From Massilia yuzhufengensis (lineage in GTDB: Bacteria; Pseudomonadota; Gammaproteobacteria; Burkholderiales; Burkholderiaceae_D): a stretch of DNA of 64,000 nt. Where the stretch lies: contig NZ_FOLD01000007.1 of NCBI RefSeq assembly GCF_900112225.1, forward strand, positions 1-64,000, in the 5' to 3' direction. The position numbers and the translations under genes were made by a program. A model generated the notes under the pieces. That model ran no database searches. It was not told the DNA's origin and saw nothing but the letters and a program-made list of their open reading frames with translations. This document shows positions 17,366-24,738 of this stretch, piece after piece (position 1 is the first letter of the stretch; each line of letters begins with the position of its first letter).

Positions 17366-18808
17366 CTAGATCAGACCGAGGGTCAAGCCTTTCAGGGTGG
17401 CAGCAGTGCGGGTCGAGCACGCGAGTTTGCGGAAAATGCTCTCGACGTGGGTGCGCACCGTCGACGGGCTGATTTGCAGCTCGCGCGCGACTTCCTTGTT
17501 GCTCTCGCCAAGGCTGATCCGGCGCAGCACCGCAGCTTCGCGCTCGGTCAGGAGCTTCCTGCGCTGCGCTGTCGGCGCCACTGCCTCGACATCGGTGCCG
17601 TCGGCAGCGGCCACCACGAGCTTCACGGCCTGGGCGTCGAAGCGGCCCGCTGCTGCATCGTCTGTCAACAGGCGCGCCGCTTCCCGTGCCGTGGAGGCGG
17701 CGCGCCATGGGCGCGGCATGCACAGGGCGGCATACGCGGCGGCAGCGCCCAGGATCCGTTGCGGCAGGTTGAGCGTGCCGGCGTCGAGGTCGCGGTGGTA
17801 GCCGCTGCCATCCAGGCGTTCGTACACGTGCGATGCCAGTGTGGCTTCGGCCCGCAGCGACGGCACCTGCGCCCCGGCGCGCGCGGTCCAGTAGGGCACC
17901 AGGCGGATCCGCTCCCAGTCAGCGCTCCCGAGCTTGCCGGCGCGCTGCCACACGGCGTTCGGCACGGCCGCGCGGCCGATCCCATGGATGAGCGCTGCGC
18001 GCCCGAGGCAACGCTGCTGGAGCGCGGACAGGCCGGCGAGCACGGCGGCCCGTTCGGCCAGCGCAGCCACGCGGCGCGAGTAGCCGAGCAGCCAGGGGAG
18101 CTTCAGCTCGATCATGTCGGCGACGATCGTCAGCGGCACGTAATAGGCCAGCACCGGAAGGACGGCGGCACAAGGCGAGGCTTCGATGTCCTGCAGCCAG
18201 CCCTCGGCCTGCGCGGCCAGCAGGTGGGCCAGCTCGGCCGGATATTTTCTATCGGCGCGCGCGGCGATCATCCGCAAGCCCTCGGCCAGGCCGTGGGCCC
18301 GCGACAGGATCTCGAGGTCGCTCCCCAGATTCGTGTAGTAGACCAGGCGCGGGATGTCCGGATCGGACACGCGCTCCGGCATGCCGCCGCCGTCATAGTG
18401 CTCCCACACGCGGCGCAAGCCGGTTTCCACCTCTGGCGGCAAGCCCATCGCCTGTGCGATCGCGCCCGACACTTCGCAATGGATGCGCGCCAGCGGCGCG
18501 ACGCTGGTAAAGCTCAGGCGGTTTTGGGGCGGCAGCGTCTGCGTGAGCATGGCGTCGCGCCCGCCCACGTCATCTCCCAGTAGCGTGGAGAAGCCGCTGG
18601 CGTTGGCGGTGCAGCCGGACCAGCGCAGCAGCGTCACCAGCCGCACATGGGCGCAGGCGCCCCCGTCTGCTCCATCAAGGAGCGCCAGGCGCTCGGCCAG
18701 GTGGGCCGAGCGGATCGACTGGTCGGTAGGCTGGCCCATGCTCAGGTCGCCCACCATGGCCAGCACCTGGACGGCCTCCTCGACAGTGACGTTGTGTTCT
18801 GGCTGCAT
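17366..18808 (-). CDS. HD-GYP-like domain regulator with LuxR-type HTH
   Basis: 480 aa. The first 380 residues hold two HD/HD-GYP-like segments (EHYDGGGMP and ERLDGSGYHRDL), but the metal-binding HD pair reads HGIGR, so catalytic activity is doubtful. Residues about 415-475 are a LuxR/NarL HTH (LTEREAAVLRRISLGESNKE and a VRTHVESIFRKL recognition helix). This is the arrangement of HD-domain LuxR regulators, which may bind rather than cut c-di-GMP. I placed the start at 18808 (MQPEHNV); an in-frame ATG at 18892 would add 28 residues. Target genes unknown. Confidence 0.83.
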   Translation of the reverse strand: MQPEHNVTVEEAVQVLAMVGDLSMGQPTDQSIRSAHLAERLALLDGADGGACAHVRLVTLLRWSGCTANASGFSTLLGDDVGGRDAMLTQTLPPQNRLSFTSVAPLARIHCEVSGAIAQAMGLPPEVETGLRRVWEHYDGGGMPERVSDPDIPRLVYYTNLGSDLEILSRAHGLAEGLRMIAARADRKYPAELAHLLAAQAEGWLQDIEASPCAAVLPVLAYYVPLTIVADMIELKLPWLLGYSRRVAALAERAAVLAGLSALQQRCLGRAALIHGIGRAAVPNAVWQRAGKLGSADWERIRLVPYWTARAGAQVPSLRAEATLASHVYERLDGSGYHRDLDAGTLNLPQRILGAAAAYAALCMPRPWRAASTAREAARLLTDDAAAGRFDAQAVKLVVAAADGTDVEAVAPTAQRRKLLTEREAAVLRRISLGESNKEVARELQISPSTVRTHVESIFRKLACSTRTAATLKGLTLGLI

Positions 18809-18918
18809 TTGCGCACTGTAGTCGAGAAGGCCATGCGCGGCAATACCGCCGTCAGGTGCAATGGGTGGCCTTGATCTGGCCAGGAAATACAAGCTGGCTT
18901 GGGCGTCAGCCTCAAGAC

Positions 18919-18951
18919 CGTCGTACCGGCGCAGGCCGGTACCCAGTTCCG
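18919..18951. repeat. REP-like palindrome (family 1)
   Basis: ACCGTCGTACCGGCGCAGGC followed by CGGTACCCAG, a single hairpin of the family also seen at 44580. It sits between the LuxR-type gene and the truncated hydrolase. Confidence 0.65.
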
Positions 18952-18996
18952 GCGCTCAGCCACTGGCGTCGTGCGTAGCCAGCGAGCGGCACTCGC

Positions 18997-19713
18997 TTAC
19001 CTGGACGCGGCGACGGCGTCCAGGATCACCTTGGCCACCTCGGCCGGACGCGATTGCTGCGGCACATGACTGGCCTGCAGCTCGGTCGTCCTGGCGTTGA
19101 TCTTCTTCGCCATCGCGCGCAGCAGGCCCGGGTCGATCATGCGGTCGCGCGCGCTGACGATGAACCAGGACGGCTTGCTGGCCCAGGCGGCATTGCTCAC
19201 CTTCTCGGCGAACGCCTTGGCCTGGATCGGGCCCTGGGTCGCGGTCATCACGGCGGCCTGCGCTGCCGGGACATCCTGGGCGAAGTCTTCGCGCATGGCG
19301 GCTTCGGGCAGGCTCAGGAAGCCTTCCGCGTCGGCCGCGAAGCGCTTGGTGCCGGGGGCCGCGGGGTAGCCTTCGCCGGTGTCGGCGGTGGACTTGCCGG
19401 CGTCGGGGGCGAAGGCGGCGACGTAGACAAGGCTGGCGACCTTGTCGTGCTGACCGGCGTCGGTGATGACGGTGCCGCCCCACGAGTGGCCGACCAGGAC
19501 GACCTTGCCCGGCTGGGCGCCGATCGCGCGGCGCGTTGCGGCAACGTCGTCGGCCAGGGAGGTAAGCGGGTTCTGGACGGCGGTGACCTTGATGCCCTTG
19601 GCCTGCAGCAGCGGAATCACCTTGGCCCAGTCGGAACCATCGGCAAAGGCGCCGTGCACGATGACGACGGAGGGTTTGGCGCTGTCGTGGACGGGGGCCG
19701 CGATGGCGTGGGG
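18997..19713 (-). pseudogene. Alpha/beta hydrolase, 5' end removed at the IS3 element
   Basis: The remaining 239 codons encode a nearly complete alpha/beta hydrolase: VVIVHGAFADGSDW (oxyanion segment), the nucleophile elbow GHSWGGT, and a C-terminal SHVPQQS with the catalytic His. Related proteins begin with a signal peptide just before this point, and that part is missing. The minus-strand frame instead runs on into the IS without a plausible start. The other side of the IS carries an unrelated gene, so the 5' end is not simply displaced. Expression from an in-frame start inside the IS cannot be excluded. Confidence 0.82.
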
Positions 19714-19773
19714 TGAATCGCCACGACTATCGTAGACACTCCTGAGCCATAATGTCGGGCACAAGGAGAAGAT

Positions 19774-20052
19774 ATGAGCGGTAAGCGGTACACAGAAGAA
19801 TTCAAGATTGCAGCGGTCAAGCAGGTGGCGCAGGGCGGTCATCCAGCGAGCGAAGTAGCGGCGCGGCTCGGGATAAGCATTCATAGCCTCTACACTTGGA
19901 CGAAGTGCTACAGCGTGCCTGAGGCGGAGCGCAAGGCCGTCGATGCCCAAGCCGACGAGATGCGGCGCCTGAAGGCCGAGCTCAAACGAGTCACGGAGGA
20001 GCGTGACATATTGAAAAAGGCCGCGGTGTACTTTGCCAAGACGTCCGGGTGA
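19774..20052 (+). CDS. IS3-family transposase OrfA (HTH protein)
   Basis: 92 aa. The N-terminal HTH_Tnp_1 domain (YTEEFKIAAVKQVAQGG then VAARLGISIHSLYTW) is followed by a leucine-zipper-like helix (MRRLKAELKRVTEERDILKK). It binds the IS ends and partners OrfB. An AAGGAGA ribosome site lies 5-8 bases before the ATG. An A-run (TTGAAAAAGG) near 20010 is a possible -1 frameshift site for making the OrfAB fusion. Confidence 0.93.
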   Translation: MSGKRYTEEFKIAAVKQVAQGGHPASEVAARLGISIHSLYTWTKCYSVPEAERKAVDAQADEMRRLKAELKRVTEERDILKKAAVYFAKTSG

Positions 20053-20924
20053 GGTACACCTTAATTGCTGAGTTACAGGACCAGTTCCCGGTGCGTCGGC
20101 TGTGCAAAGTGCTCGAGGTGCATCCGAGCGGCTTCTATGCCTGGCGCCTGAACCCTGAAAGCCGTCGCACCAAAGAAGACAAGCGCCATCTGGTTCCAAT
20201 CAAGGAATCGTGGCTGGAAAGCCGCAGCGTGTACGGCTACCGCAAAGTCAGCGACGACCTGCGCGAGCTTGGTGAGCAATGCGGCGTCAATCGCGTCCAC
20301 CGCCTTATGAGGTCGGCCGGGATTCGTTCGCAGACCGGTTACGCCAAGCGGAAATACAAACGCGGCGGCGCCCCTTCGCTGGTGGCTCCTAATCATCTTC
20401 AGCGCCAATTCGACGTGCAGGAACCGAATCGGGTCTGGGTGACGGACATCACGTACATTCGCACTTACGAAGGCTGGCTTTATCTGGCCGTTGTACTGGA
20501 CCTGTTTTCGCGTCAGGTGGTCGGCTGGTCGATGAGTTCTCGAATTGATCGCGAGCTGGCGATGAATGCGCTTTTGATGGCCGTCTGGCGTCGACAACCC
20601 AAGAATACGGTGATGGTGCATTCCGATCAGGGCAGTCAATTCAGCAGCTACGACTGGCGCGACTTCCTGGACGAGCATAACCTGCAGCAGAGCATGAGCC
20701 GACGTGGGAACTGTCATGATAACGCCGTGGCCGAGAGTTTCTTCCAGCTCCTAAAACGGGAACGAATCCGACGCAAGACCTACGGCACTCGGGAAGAGGC
20801 AAAGCAGGATGTCTTCGATTACATCGAGATGTTTTACAATCCCAAGCGCCGGCACAGCTTCAGCAATGACTTATCGCCGGTCGAGTATGAAAAGCAGTAT
20901 TTCAAGCGGCTCGCGAGTGTCTAG
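20049..20924 (+). CDS. IS3-family transposase OrfB (DDE integrase core)
   Basis: 291 aa. An HTH_21 segment (LESRSVYGYRKVSDDL) precedes the rve integrase core with the DDE triad: VTDITY, HSDQGSQF and NAVAESFF, the Glu lying 35 residues after the second Asp as in IS3 elements. It starts at a GTG overlapping the OrfA stop (GTGA), in the -1 frame relative to OrfA. It may also be made as a frameshifted OrfAB protein. It appears intact, so the element may still be mobile. Confidence 0.93.
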   Translation: MRYTLIAELQDQFPVRRLCKVLEVHPSGFYAWRLNPESRRTKEDKRHLVPIKESWLESRSVYGYRKVSDDLRELGEQCGVNRVHRLMRSAGIRSQTGYAKRKYKRGGAPSLVAPNHLQRQFDVQEPNRVWVTDITYIRTYEGWLYLAVVLDLFSRQVVGWSMSSRIDRELAMNALLMAVWRRQPKNTVMVHSDQGSQFSSYDWRDFLDEHNLQQSMSRRGNCHDNAVAESFFQLLKRERIRRKTYGTREEAKQDVFDYIEMFYNPKRRHSFSNDLSPVEYEKQYFKRLASV

Positions 20925-20951
20925 GAAACTCGTGGCGATTCAAAGTGTCTG

Positions 20952-21137
20952 TCATGCTGGGGGAATGCCACTTCGCCCCTTCCCCGCTCCGAGTACCATT
21001 CCAAGTACTCTCCAAAGTACGAATACGCTGACGATGCCCCAGAATGCGTATTTGACGATGTGTTTAATCAATCGCGGCGAAAGGGCCAAGAACGCTAGTA
21101 TCAGGACAATGAGCAACCCAGTCAGAAGTACAAGCAT
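20952..21137 (-). CDS. Small membrane protein (array gene 24, last)
   Basis: 61 aa, with two hydrophobic segments (LVLLTGLLIVLILAFLAL and YAFWGIVSVFVLWRVLGMVL) separated by a short basic loop. The ribosome site AAGGAAAACGT directly precedes the ATG. It is the last gene of the minus-strand array, its stop lying 9 bases from the IS3 right end, so anything once beyond it has been cut off. No family recognised. Confidence 0.65.
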   Translation of the reverse strand: MLVLLTGLLIVLILAFLALSPRLIKHIVKYAFWGIVSVFVLWRVLGMVLGAGKGRSGIPPA

Positions 21138-21158
21138 ACGTTTTCCTTGATCCTTGAC

Positions 21159-21512
21159 CTACCCGCCAATGACAGCGATCTGCTTGCCCATGTCGAACGC
21201 AGCTGCCACGATCGCGGGATGCTTGCTGGCCGCTGCATGAGGCGCGGCGTCATCCCAAGTCGGAAAGCGTACCGCCGCGTCCACGACAGGGCCATACGCG
21301 CGTTTCGTCATCGCGGGCGTGTCATCCAGGTGAACGAGGAATTCGTCACGCTCTCTCAGCCACACCACGAAGCCGACGAACTCCGCATCTGCTGGCACTC
21401 CATGAGTGGCGCGTAGCTCATCAACATCTACCGGTGTCAGCCCTTCACGACGCTTTTCGCGGGCCTGTCGAGCACGTTCTTCGACCGTCCCACGCTGTTT
21501 CGCTTGTCCCAT
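21159..21512 (-). CDS. Hypothetical protein with MGQAKQRG leader (array gene 23)
   Basis: 117 aa. A basic leader (MGQAKQRGTVEERARQAREK) is followed by a compact domain of about 85 residues with no motif I recognise. The same first eight residues, then xxEER, open the unrelated protein at 25709-26086. The start is preceded by CGGAAAAAT, the ribosome motif common to this array, immediately after the stop of the gene before it. Likely cytoplasmic. Confidence 0.75.
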   Translation of the reverse strand: MGQAKQRGTVEERARQAREKRREGLTPVDVDELRATHGVPADAEFVGFVVWLRERDEFLVHLDDTPAMTKRAYGPVVDAAVRFPTWDDAAPHAAASKHPAIVAAAFDMGKQIAVIGG

Positions 21513-21521
21513 ATTTTTCCG

Positions 21522-22004
21522 TTACTTGCCTACCAGGCGGAAATACTGCAGCGCCGGGTCGCCAGAGAATTGATCTGTAATCTCAACCGGGTTGGAGCTG
21601 ATCACTTTAGCTGCGACGCGATTCGAAGCCGTATTGAGCTTGTCCACCACGACCTCGATATAGAATTGCGGGACCTGCTGCTTAAGACCGTTATGCAGTT
21701 CGACGATGCTGCTTTCGACGATTTCTTGCGCCAGTCCGATGCCCCGGAACTTCTCTGCCACGGCATAGGCGAGCGCAAAGCATGGCTTCCCTTCATAGGG
21801 CTCGGCAGGCAACAGCGATACGAGAGCGCGAACGGTTCCTTTGTCATCGATTTGGGTAAAGGTAAGGCGAGAGTCACCGTTCGCATCGTCTCTCAAAACC
21901 CAAAGGTCTGGCCGTAGCTTGCAGCGCGTCGGCGCGATGTAACCCTTGCTGTACGCTTGTTGGAAGCTTTTCAAAGCCGCTTCCATGTCAACTTGGTTAG
22001 GCAT
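21522..22004 (-). CDS. GNAT-like hypothetical protein (array gene 22)
   Basis: 160 aa. The segment YAVAEKFRGIGLAQEIVESS has the R-G-x-G-x-A pattern of the acetyl-CoA loop of GNAT N-acetyltransferases, in a protein of the right size. The rest is divergent, so this is a tentative call. I chose the ATG at 22004, preceded by AAAGGAACCT. The longer open frame runs back through the hairpin repeat at 22025-22096, which is not coding. Substrate unknown. Confidence 0.7.
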   Translation of the reverse strand: MPNQVDMEAALKSFQQAYSKGYIAPTRCKLRPDLWVLRDDANGDSRLTFTQIDDKGTVRALVSLLPAEPYEGKPCFALAYAVAEKFRGIGLAQEIVESSIVELHNGLKQQVPQFYIEVVVDKLNTASNRVAAKVISSNPVEITDQFSGDPALQYFRLVGK

Positions 22005-22024
22005 AGGTTCCTTTGACTCCTGGG

Positions 22025-22096
22025 CCGACACCGTGCCGACCCTCTCAATGCCGCTGCCCGCTCGTAGCGGGCAATCGGTGCTGCTGGGCCTTTTCC
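22025..22096 (-). repeat. Array repeat type 1, copy A
   Basis: 72 bp, about six differences from copy B (24666-24737). On the plus strand it contains a small hairpin near CGACACCGTGCCG, the invariant block CCCTCTCAATGCC, and the hairpin GCCCGCTCGTAGCGGGC. It ends in TTTTCC, the complement of the array ribosome motif GGAAAA. It lies between array genes 21 and 22. Confidence 0.85.
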
Positions 22097-22098
22097 GC

Positions 22099-22347
22099 TT
22101 ATTTCTTCGTTGGCTTGTAGGGCTGGAAGTGCCAAGCGTCTCGCGCAGCTTCGCACTTAACCTTTTCTTCGCCCTGGATCCTGTCAAATCCTTTCGTCAC
22201 ACACGCGCGGAGCATCAGCTTGGCCTCCGGTAGACGCTCGCTGTAATACTTGAGCCACTTCTTCTCGGCCGCGACGTCCTTTTGCGTTGCTGTAGCAGCT
22301 GGCGACATGAGGGCCAGTAAAGGCAGCAGTAGGGAAAGAAATTTCAC
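22099..22347 (-). CDS. Small secreted protein (array gene 21)
   Basis: 82 aa with a signal peptide (KFLSLLLPLLALMSPAATAT, cleavage near residue 21) and a charged mature part with two Cys (LRACVT and VKCEAA) that could form a disulfide. It begins with a GTG codon preceded by a short A-rich stretch. No family recognised. It would act in the periplasm. Confidence 0.7.
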   Translation of the reverse strand: MKFLSLLLPLLALMSPAATATQKDVAAEKKWLKYYSERLPEAKLMLRACVTKGFDRIQGEEKVKCEAARDAWHFQPYKPTKK

Positions 22348-22363
22348 AGTGTTTTTTGGGTTT

Positions 22364-22406
22364 GGCTACCAGCCGGGACGGGGCGCACACGGCGCCGAGT
22401 TTCCGG
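22364..22406 (-). repeat. Array repeat type 2, copy D
   Basis: About 43 bp with the hairpin GGCGC-acac-GGCGCC region (minus strand GGCGCCGTGTGCGCC), an adjacent CCGGCTGG block, and CCGGAAA at the upstream edge. It is homologous to copies at 22691, 22991, 25646, 26102 and 28768. It lies between array genes 20 and 21. Confidence 0.7.
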
Positions 22407-22407
22407 C

Positions 22408-22671
22408 CTACGCTGGCAGCGTATCCTGGTCAAGGCCAATCTCACGACGTGCCGCGACGATAAACGCTCGCAACATGTCATTCGTGAACCAGCTCTTTTC
22501 GGTCAGGTGCATCACCCATTGAAGAATTTTTTCTGCCGAGTTGATGCGATCAAGGCTAATTTCGTAGTCGCTTGGACCGTGGATAGTTAGCCACCCCGCA
22601 TCAACCGAGATGAGGCGTGCGCGGGCCTCAATTTCTGAACGGTGGGCGTCTGGATCATATTTCTCTACCAT
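22408..22671 (-). CDS. Hypothetical protein (array gene 20)
   Basis: 87 aa, mixed alpha/beta composition, no signal peptide, no Cys. I chose the ATG at 22671 because it has a strong GGAGATATCC ribosome site; an upstream in-frame ATG at 22689 adds six residues. No family recognised. The stop lies two bases from repeat copy D. Confidence 0.65.
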   Translation of the reverse strand: MVEKYDPDAHRSEIEARARLISVDAGWLTIHGPSDYEISLDRINSAEKILQWVMHLTEKSWFTNDMLRAFIVAARREIGLDQDTLPA

Positions 22672-22690
22672 GGATATCTCCACATACACT

Positions 22691-22730
22691 AGCTTCCGGC
22701 CAGCTGCGGGCGCCGCAAAGCGCAGTTCTC
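22691..22730 (-). repeat. Array repeat type 2, copy E
   Basis: 40 bp. It shares CCGGCCAGCTGCGGGCGCC, and then AGCGCAGTT after a variable four- to six-base loop, with copy G at 25646-25688. It lies between array genes 19 and 20, in an otherwise empty 64-base gap. Confidence 0.8.
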
Positions 22731-22735
22731 CATTA

Positions 22736-22978
22736 TTACTTAAGCCGAGTAAACCGCACCATGTCTACATGCCGGTTGCCGGTCATGGACTCAAGATGCT
22801 TTGATTCGATCCGCACGAGGCCCTGGCCCTCCATCGCTTCCAGATCGCGAACGAACGCGGCAAAGCGCTCGTAGCCGGCGTCATCATCAACTTGGCCAAC
22901 CGCCACCATTCCACCGTAAGTCATCGTACCGATCGCACCGATAGCGGTCGCGTCATAGGTCTTCTGGGAGAGCATCAT
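22736..22978 (-). CDS. Hypothetical protein (array gene 19)
   Basis: 80 aa beginning at a double ATG. The middle reads as a beta-strand plus helix (GMVAVGQVDDDAGYERFAAF then VRDLEAMEGQGLVRIESKH), a pattern seen in small two-layer domains, but no family is recognised. AAGG lies upstream of the start. Probably cytoplasmic. Confidence 0.65.
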   Translation of the reverse strand: MMLSQKTYDATAIGAIGTMTYGGMVAVGQVDDDAGYERFAAFVRDLEAMEGQGLVRIESKHLESMTGNRHVDMVRFTRLK

Positions 22979-22990
22979 TCATACCTTATT

Positions 22991-23030
22991 CCAGCTTCCG
23001 GCTGGTGCGTGGCAATAGCGCCGTTTTCCT
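22991..23030 (-). repeat. Array repeat type 2, copy F
   Basis: 40 bp, the most diverged copy: CCAGCTTCCGGCTGGTGCG, loop, then GCGCCGTTTTCCT. The AGCTTCCGGC left edge is shared with copy E. It lies between array genes 18 and 19. Confidence 0.65.
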
Positions 23031-23442
23031 ATTCCTCAGTCGTGCCGGTTAACACAGCATGCATGTCGAACATGTGCAGGTAGTCCCGACGCGTAATCGT
23101 TCGAGGACCATCATCCAAGGATACCTGCCACGGCTGGATGACCACTGGGTAAAAGCCAGTTACCGAATAGAAGGCTTCCTGTAAAAGGACACCCCAGCGA
23201 ATACCATTTTTCGGCACGATCAAGATACTTTGTCGTCCTATTGGAACGCCGGCATTCTTCACGTGCCCTTTGAGTACGTCGAGCATTCGTTCGTTGCTCA
23301 CTGCCTGGCCTTCGATTGGAAAGACACATGGAATGCGTCTGTACTCCATGCGATCAATCCGACGGCCTTGAGCAATGAGGGCAGCCAATGCTTCAGCGGA
23401 CTCGGCTTCTGGCAGTGGTTCATCGATATAAAAAGTCAGCAC
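23029..23442 (-). CDS. Hypothetical protein (array gene 18)
   Basis: 137 aa starting at GTG (23442), which directly follows CTCGGAAAAACAA. Composition is alpha/beta with several Trp/Tyr/Phe near the C-terminus (GVLLQEAFYSVTGFYPVVIQ). No signal peptide and no recognised family. It lies 15 bases downstream of gene 17, with only the ribosome motif between them. Confidence 0.65.
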   Translation of the reverse strand: MLTFYIDEPLPEAESAEALAALIAQGRRIDRMEYRRIPCVFPIEGQAVSNERMLDVLKGHVKNAGVPIGRQSILIVPKNGIRWGVLLQEAFYSVTGFYPVVIQPWQVSLDDGPRTITRRDYLHMFDMHAVLTGTTEE

Positions 23443-23457
23443 TTGTTTTTCCGAGGG

Positions 23458-23751
23458 TTACAGGGTTGATGACGCGGCCAGGCGCGCAAGCAAGGCTGCG
23501 GCCACTTCGCGAGCGCGGCCGGCGTCGAGGTGCAGGCGACCGCAAGCGTCTTTCCACCCCGGCCAGTTCACCAGGTTGATCGACCCGTTCGCCGATTGCT
23601 GCGTTTGCGCCCACTGCATCATGCTGCTGATCTCGGCACTGGTGAACTGCGACAGGATCGATTCGGCGCCGTCTGACGGACCGAGGATCACGACCGAGGC
23701 CTTCCAAGCGTCGACTTCGCTTACCTGTCCATTTGCTTTCTTGAAGAGCAT
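23458..23751 (-). CDS. Hypothetical protein (array gene 17)
   Basis: 97 aa, predicted mostly helical with a leucine/alanine-rich C-terminus ([16 protein letters not shown]). The start is preceded by GAGGAAAACC. The gap before it, after gene 16, is about 20 bases. No family recognised. Confidence 0.65.
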   Translation of the reverse strand: MLFKKANGQVSEVDAWKASVVILGPSDGAESILSQFTSAEISSMMQWAQTQQSANGSINLVNWPGWKDACGRLHLDAGRAREVAAALLARLAASSTL

Positions 23752-23771
23752 GGTTTTCCTCGGCGTATTGG

Positions 23772-24005
23772 TTACATTGGCCCAGCGTAGACAAGCGAGC
23801 CATCGTTGAAGAGGCAGGCAACCAGCCGCGCTACTTTTGGGCCGTCAGAGTCGGTTATATGGTAGAGCGTAGTCAAATGCTCCCATATCGAGATCCGGAC
23901 CGGCTCTAGCAGGTGTTTTTCTAAGCTCACAGCTATTGCGTCGACAGCTTGCTCATAGTCGTCGCATCGGTTATCGAGCCGAAAGCTAGCCACGAATTTC
24001 TGCAT
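23772..24005 (-). CDS. Hypothetical protein (array gene 16)
   Basis: 77 aa, a single small domain with two Cys (DNRCDDYE and VACLFND). No membrane segment and no recognised family. The gap from the stop of gene 15 is three bases, implying co-transcription and coupled translation. Confidence 0.65.
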   Translation of the reverse strand: MQKFVASFRLDNRCDDYEQAVDAIAVSLEKHLLEPVRISIWEHLTTLYHITDSDGPKVARLVACLFNDGSLVYAGPM

Positions 24006-24008
24006 ACT

Positions 24009-24263
24009 TTATTCCTCGACTCGGCGGGAGAACAGGTCCGCTGAAAAGATCAAACCCATCGTAGCAGTGAAGCATCCGCCCACGATGAGTACACCCAAGA
24101 TCATCGCTCCTGGCGGAAGATCCAAGAACTCAAAAGATGACTGGCGATACTGTTCACGGCACGATGAGATGTACCAGAACGTTGGCATCCAAACCCCGAA
24201 CAGTACATGGAACGCGGTGTACATGCCGAGGGCGTTTTTTAGCTTGGTAGCATTCTTAGCCAT
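24009..24263 (-). CDS. Small membrane protein (array gene 15)
   Basis: 84 aa with two membrane helices (YTAFHVLFGVWMPTFWYI and GAMILGVLIVGGCFTATMGL) separated by a polar loop, and basic and acidic ends. It overlaps the previous gene by eight bases. No family recognised. Paired small membrane genes of this kind occur as holins or immunity proteins, but nothing here proves either. Confidence 0.68.
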   Translation of the reverse strand: MAKNATKLKNALGMYTAFHVLFGVWMPTFWYISSCREQYRQSSFEFLDLPPGAMILGVLIVGGCFTATMGLIFSADLFSRRVEE

Positions 24264-24477
24264 TTGTTTGGTCCGTTAATGCGTAGTACAAATGCCACCA
24301 CCATCCGGTCCGTGTCTCGACCTTAGACATGCAAGTCAGGTCCGGTGGTAGGCCTGGCGCGGGACCAGGACACATCCCAGTAGATAATGCGTATCGCTGA
24401 TTCTCAACCCTTATAAGGGCCGATCCCATAGCCAAGATGGTCAGCAACAGAACACCGATAAAAAGATTCTTAACCAC
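24256..24477 (-). CDS. Small exported or membrane-anchored protein (array gene 14)
   Basis: 73 aa starting at GTG (24477), preceded by CCGAGGAAAACACA. The N-terminal hydrophobic segment (LFIGVLLLTILAMGSAL) is a signal anchor, followed by a short outside domain with two Cys (GMCPGP and LTCMSK) and three consecutive Trp. It overlaps gene 15 by eight bases. No family recognised. Confidence 0.65.
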   Translation of the reverse strand: MVKNLFIGVLLLTILAMGSALIRVENQRYALSTGMCPGPAPGLPPDLTCMSKVETRTGWWWHLYYALTDQTNG

Positions 24478-24493
24478 TGTGTTTTCCTCGGAG

Positions 24494-24607
24494 TCAGCCC
24501 AGCGCGTCGATCTTCGCGTACAAAGCGTCGATTTCGGCCTGCATGGCGCGGTTCTCTTCGTCGTTGGCGTTCATTTCATCCGAGAGCACGCGAATACGCT
24601 CTTCCAT
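24494..24607 (-). CDS. Micro-ORF encoding a 37-residue coiled coil (array gene 13)
   Basis: Reads MEERIRVLSDEMNANDEE then an equally charged heptad-like stretch ending IDALG, a convincing coiled coil. A second ATG with a better ribosome site (AAGGAACAACG, start 24645) opens a different frame that stops after 24 codons. The two together look like one gene of about 50 codons broken by a frameshift, or a true 37-residue protein. Confidence 0.45.
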   Translation of the reverse strand: MEERIRVLSDEMNANDEENRAMQAEIDALYAKIDALG

Positions 24608-24665
24608 TTCTTCTTTCGTCGCAGGTCGGGAGCAGCGTTTGCCATCGTTGTTCCTTATCGCGGGT

Positions 24666-24737
24666 CCGGCACCGTGCCGACCCTCTCAATGCCGCTGCCC
24701 GCTCGTGGCGGGCTACGGGTGCTGCTGGGTCTTTTCC
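24666..24737 (-). repeat. Array repeat type 1, copy B
   Basis: 72 bp. Contains CGGCACCGTGCCG (perfect small hairpin), the invariant CCCTCTCAATGCC, and GCCCGCTCGTGGCGGGC. The T-A pair of copy A becomes a T-G wobble, so the stem is kept. It lies between array genes 12 and 13. Confidence 0.85.
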
Positions 24738-24738
24738 T

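Larger units (their letters stand above)
19714..20942 (+). mobile_element. IS3-family insertion sequence
   Basis: 1229 bp with terminal inverted repeats beginning TGAATCGCCACGA. About 30 of 35 terminal bases match between the left end (19714-19748) and the right end (20908-20942). It contains the two overlapping ORFs of IS3 elements. The 3-4 bases flanking the ends differ (GGG on the left, AAG on the right), so no target duplication is visible. This suggests deletion or recombination next to the element rather than a simple insertion. Confidence 0.93.

Noticed and set aside
22005..22187. N-terminal extension of the GNAT-like array protein through the type 1 repeat
   Set aside because: The extension is only the translated repeat, differs in frame at the other copies, and a good ribosome site marks the internal ATG at 22004.
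24108..24120. TGGCGGAAG match to the tRNA-Ser 3' end as a left attachment site
   Set aside because: Only nine or ten bases match, it lies inside an array gene, and it would cut the array in two; chance is the better explanation.
24009..24477. Holin-like or lysis gene pair
   Set aside because: Two small overlapping membrane genes are present, but no endolysin or phage structural genes are nearby, so a lysis role is unsupported.
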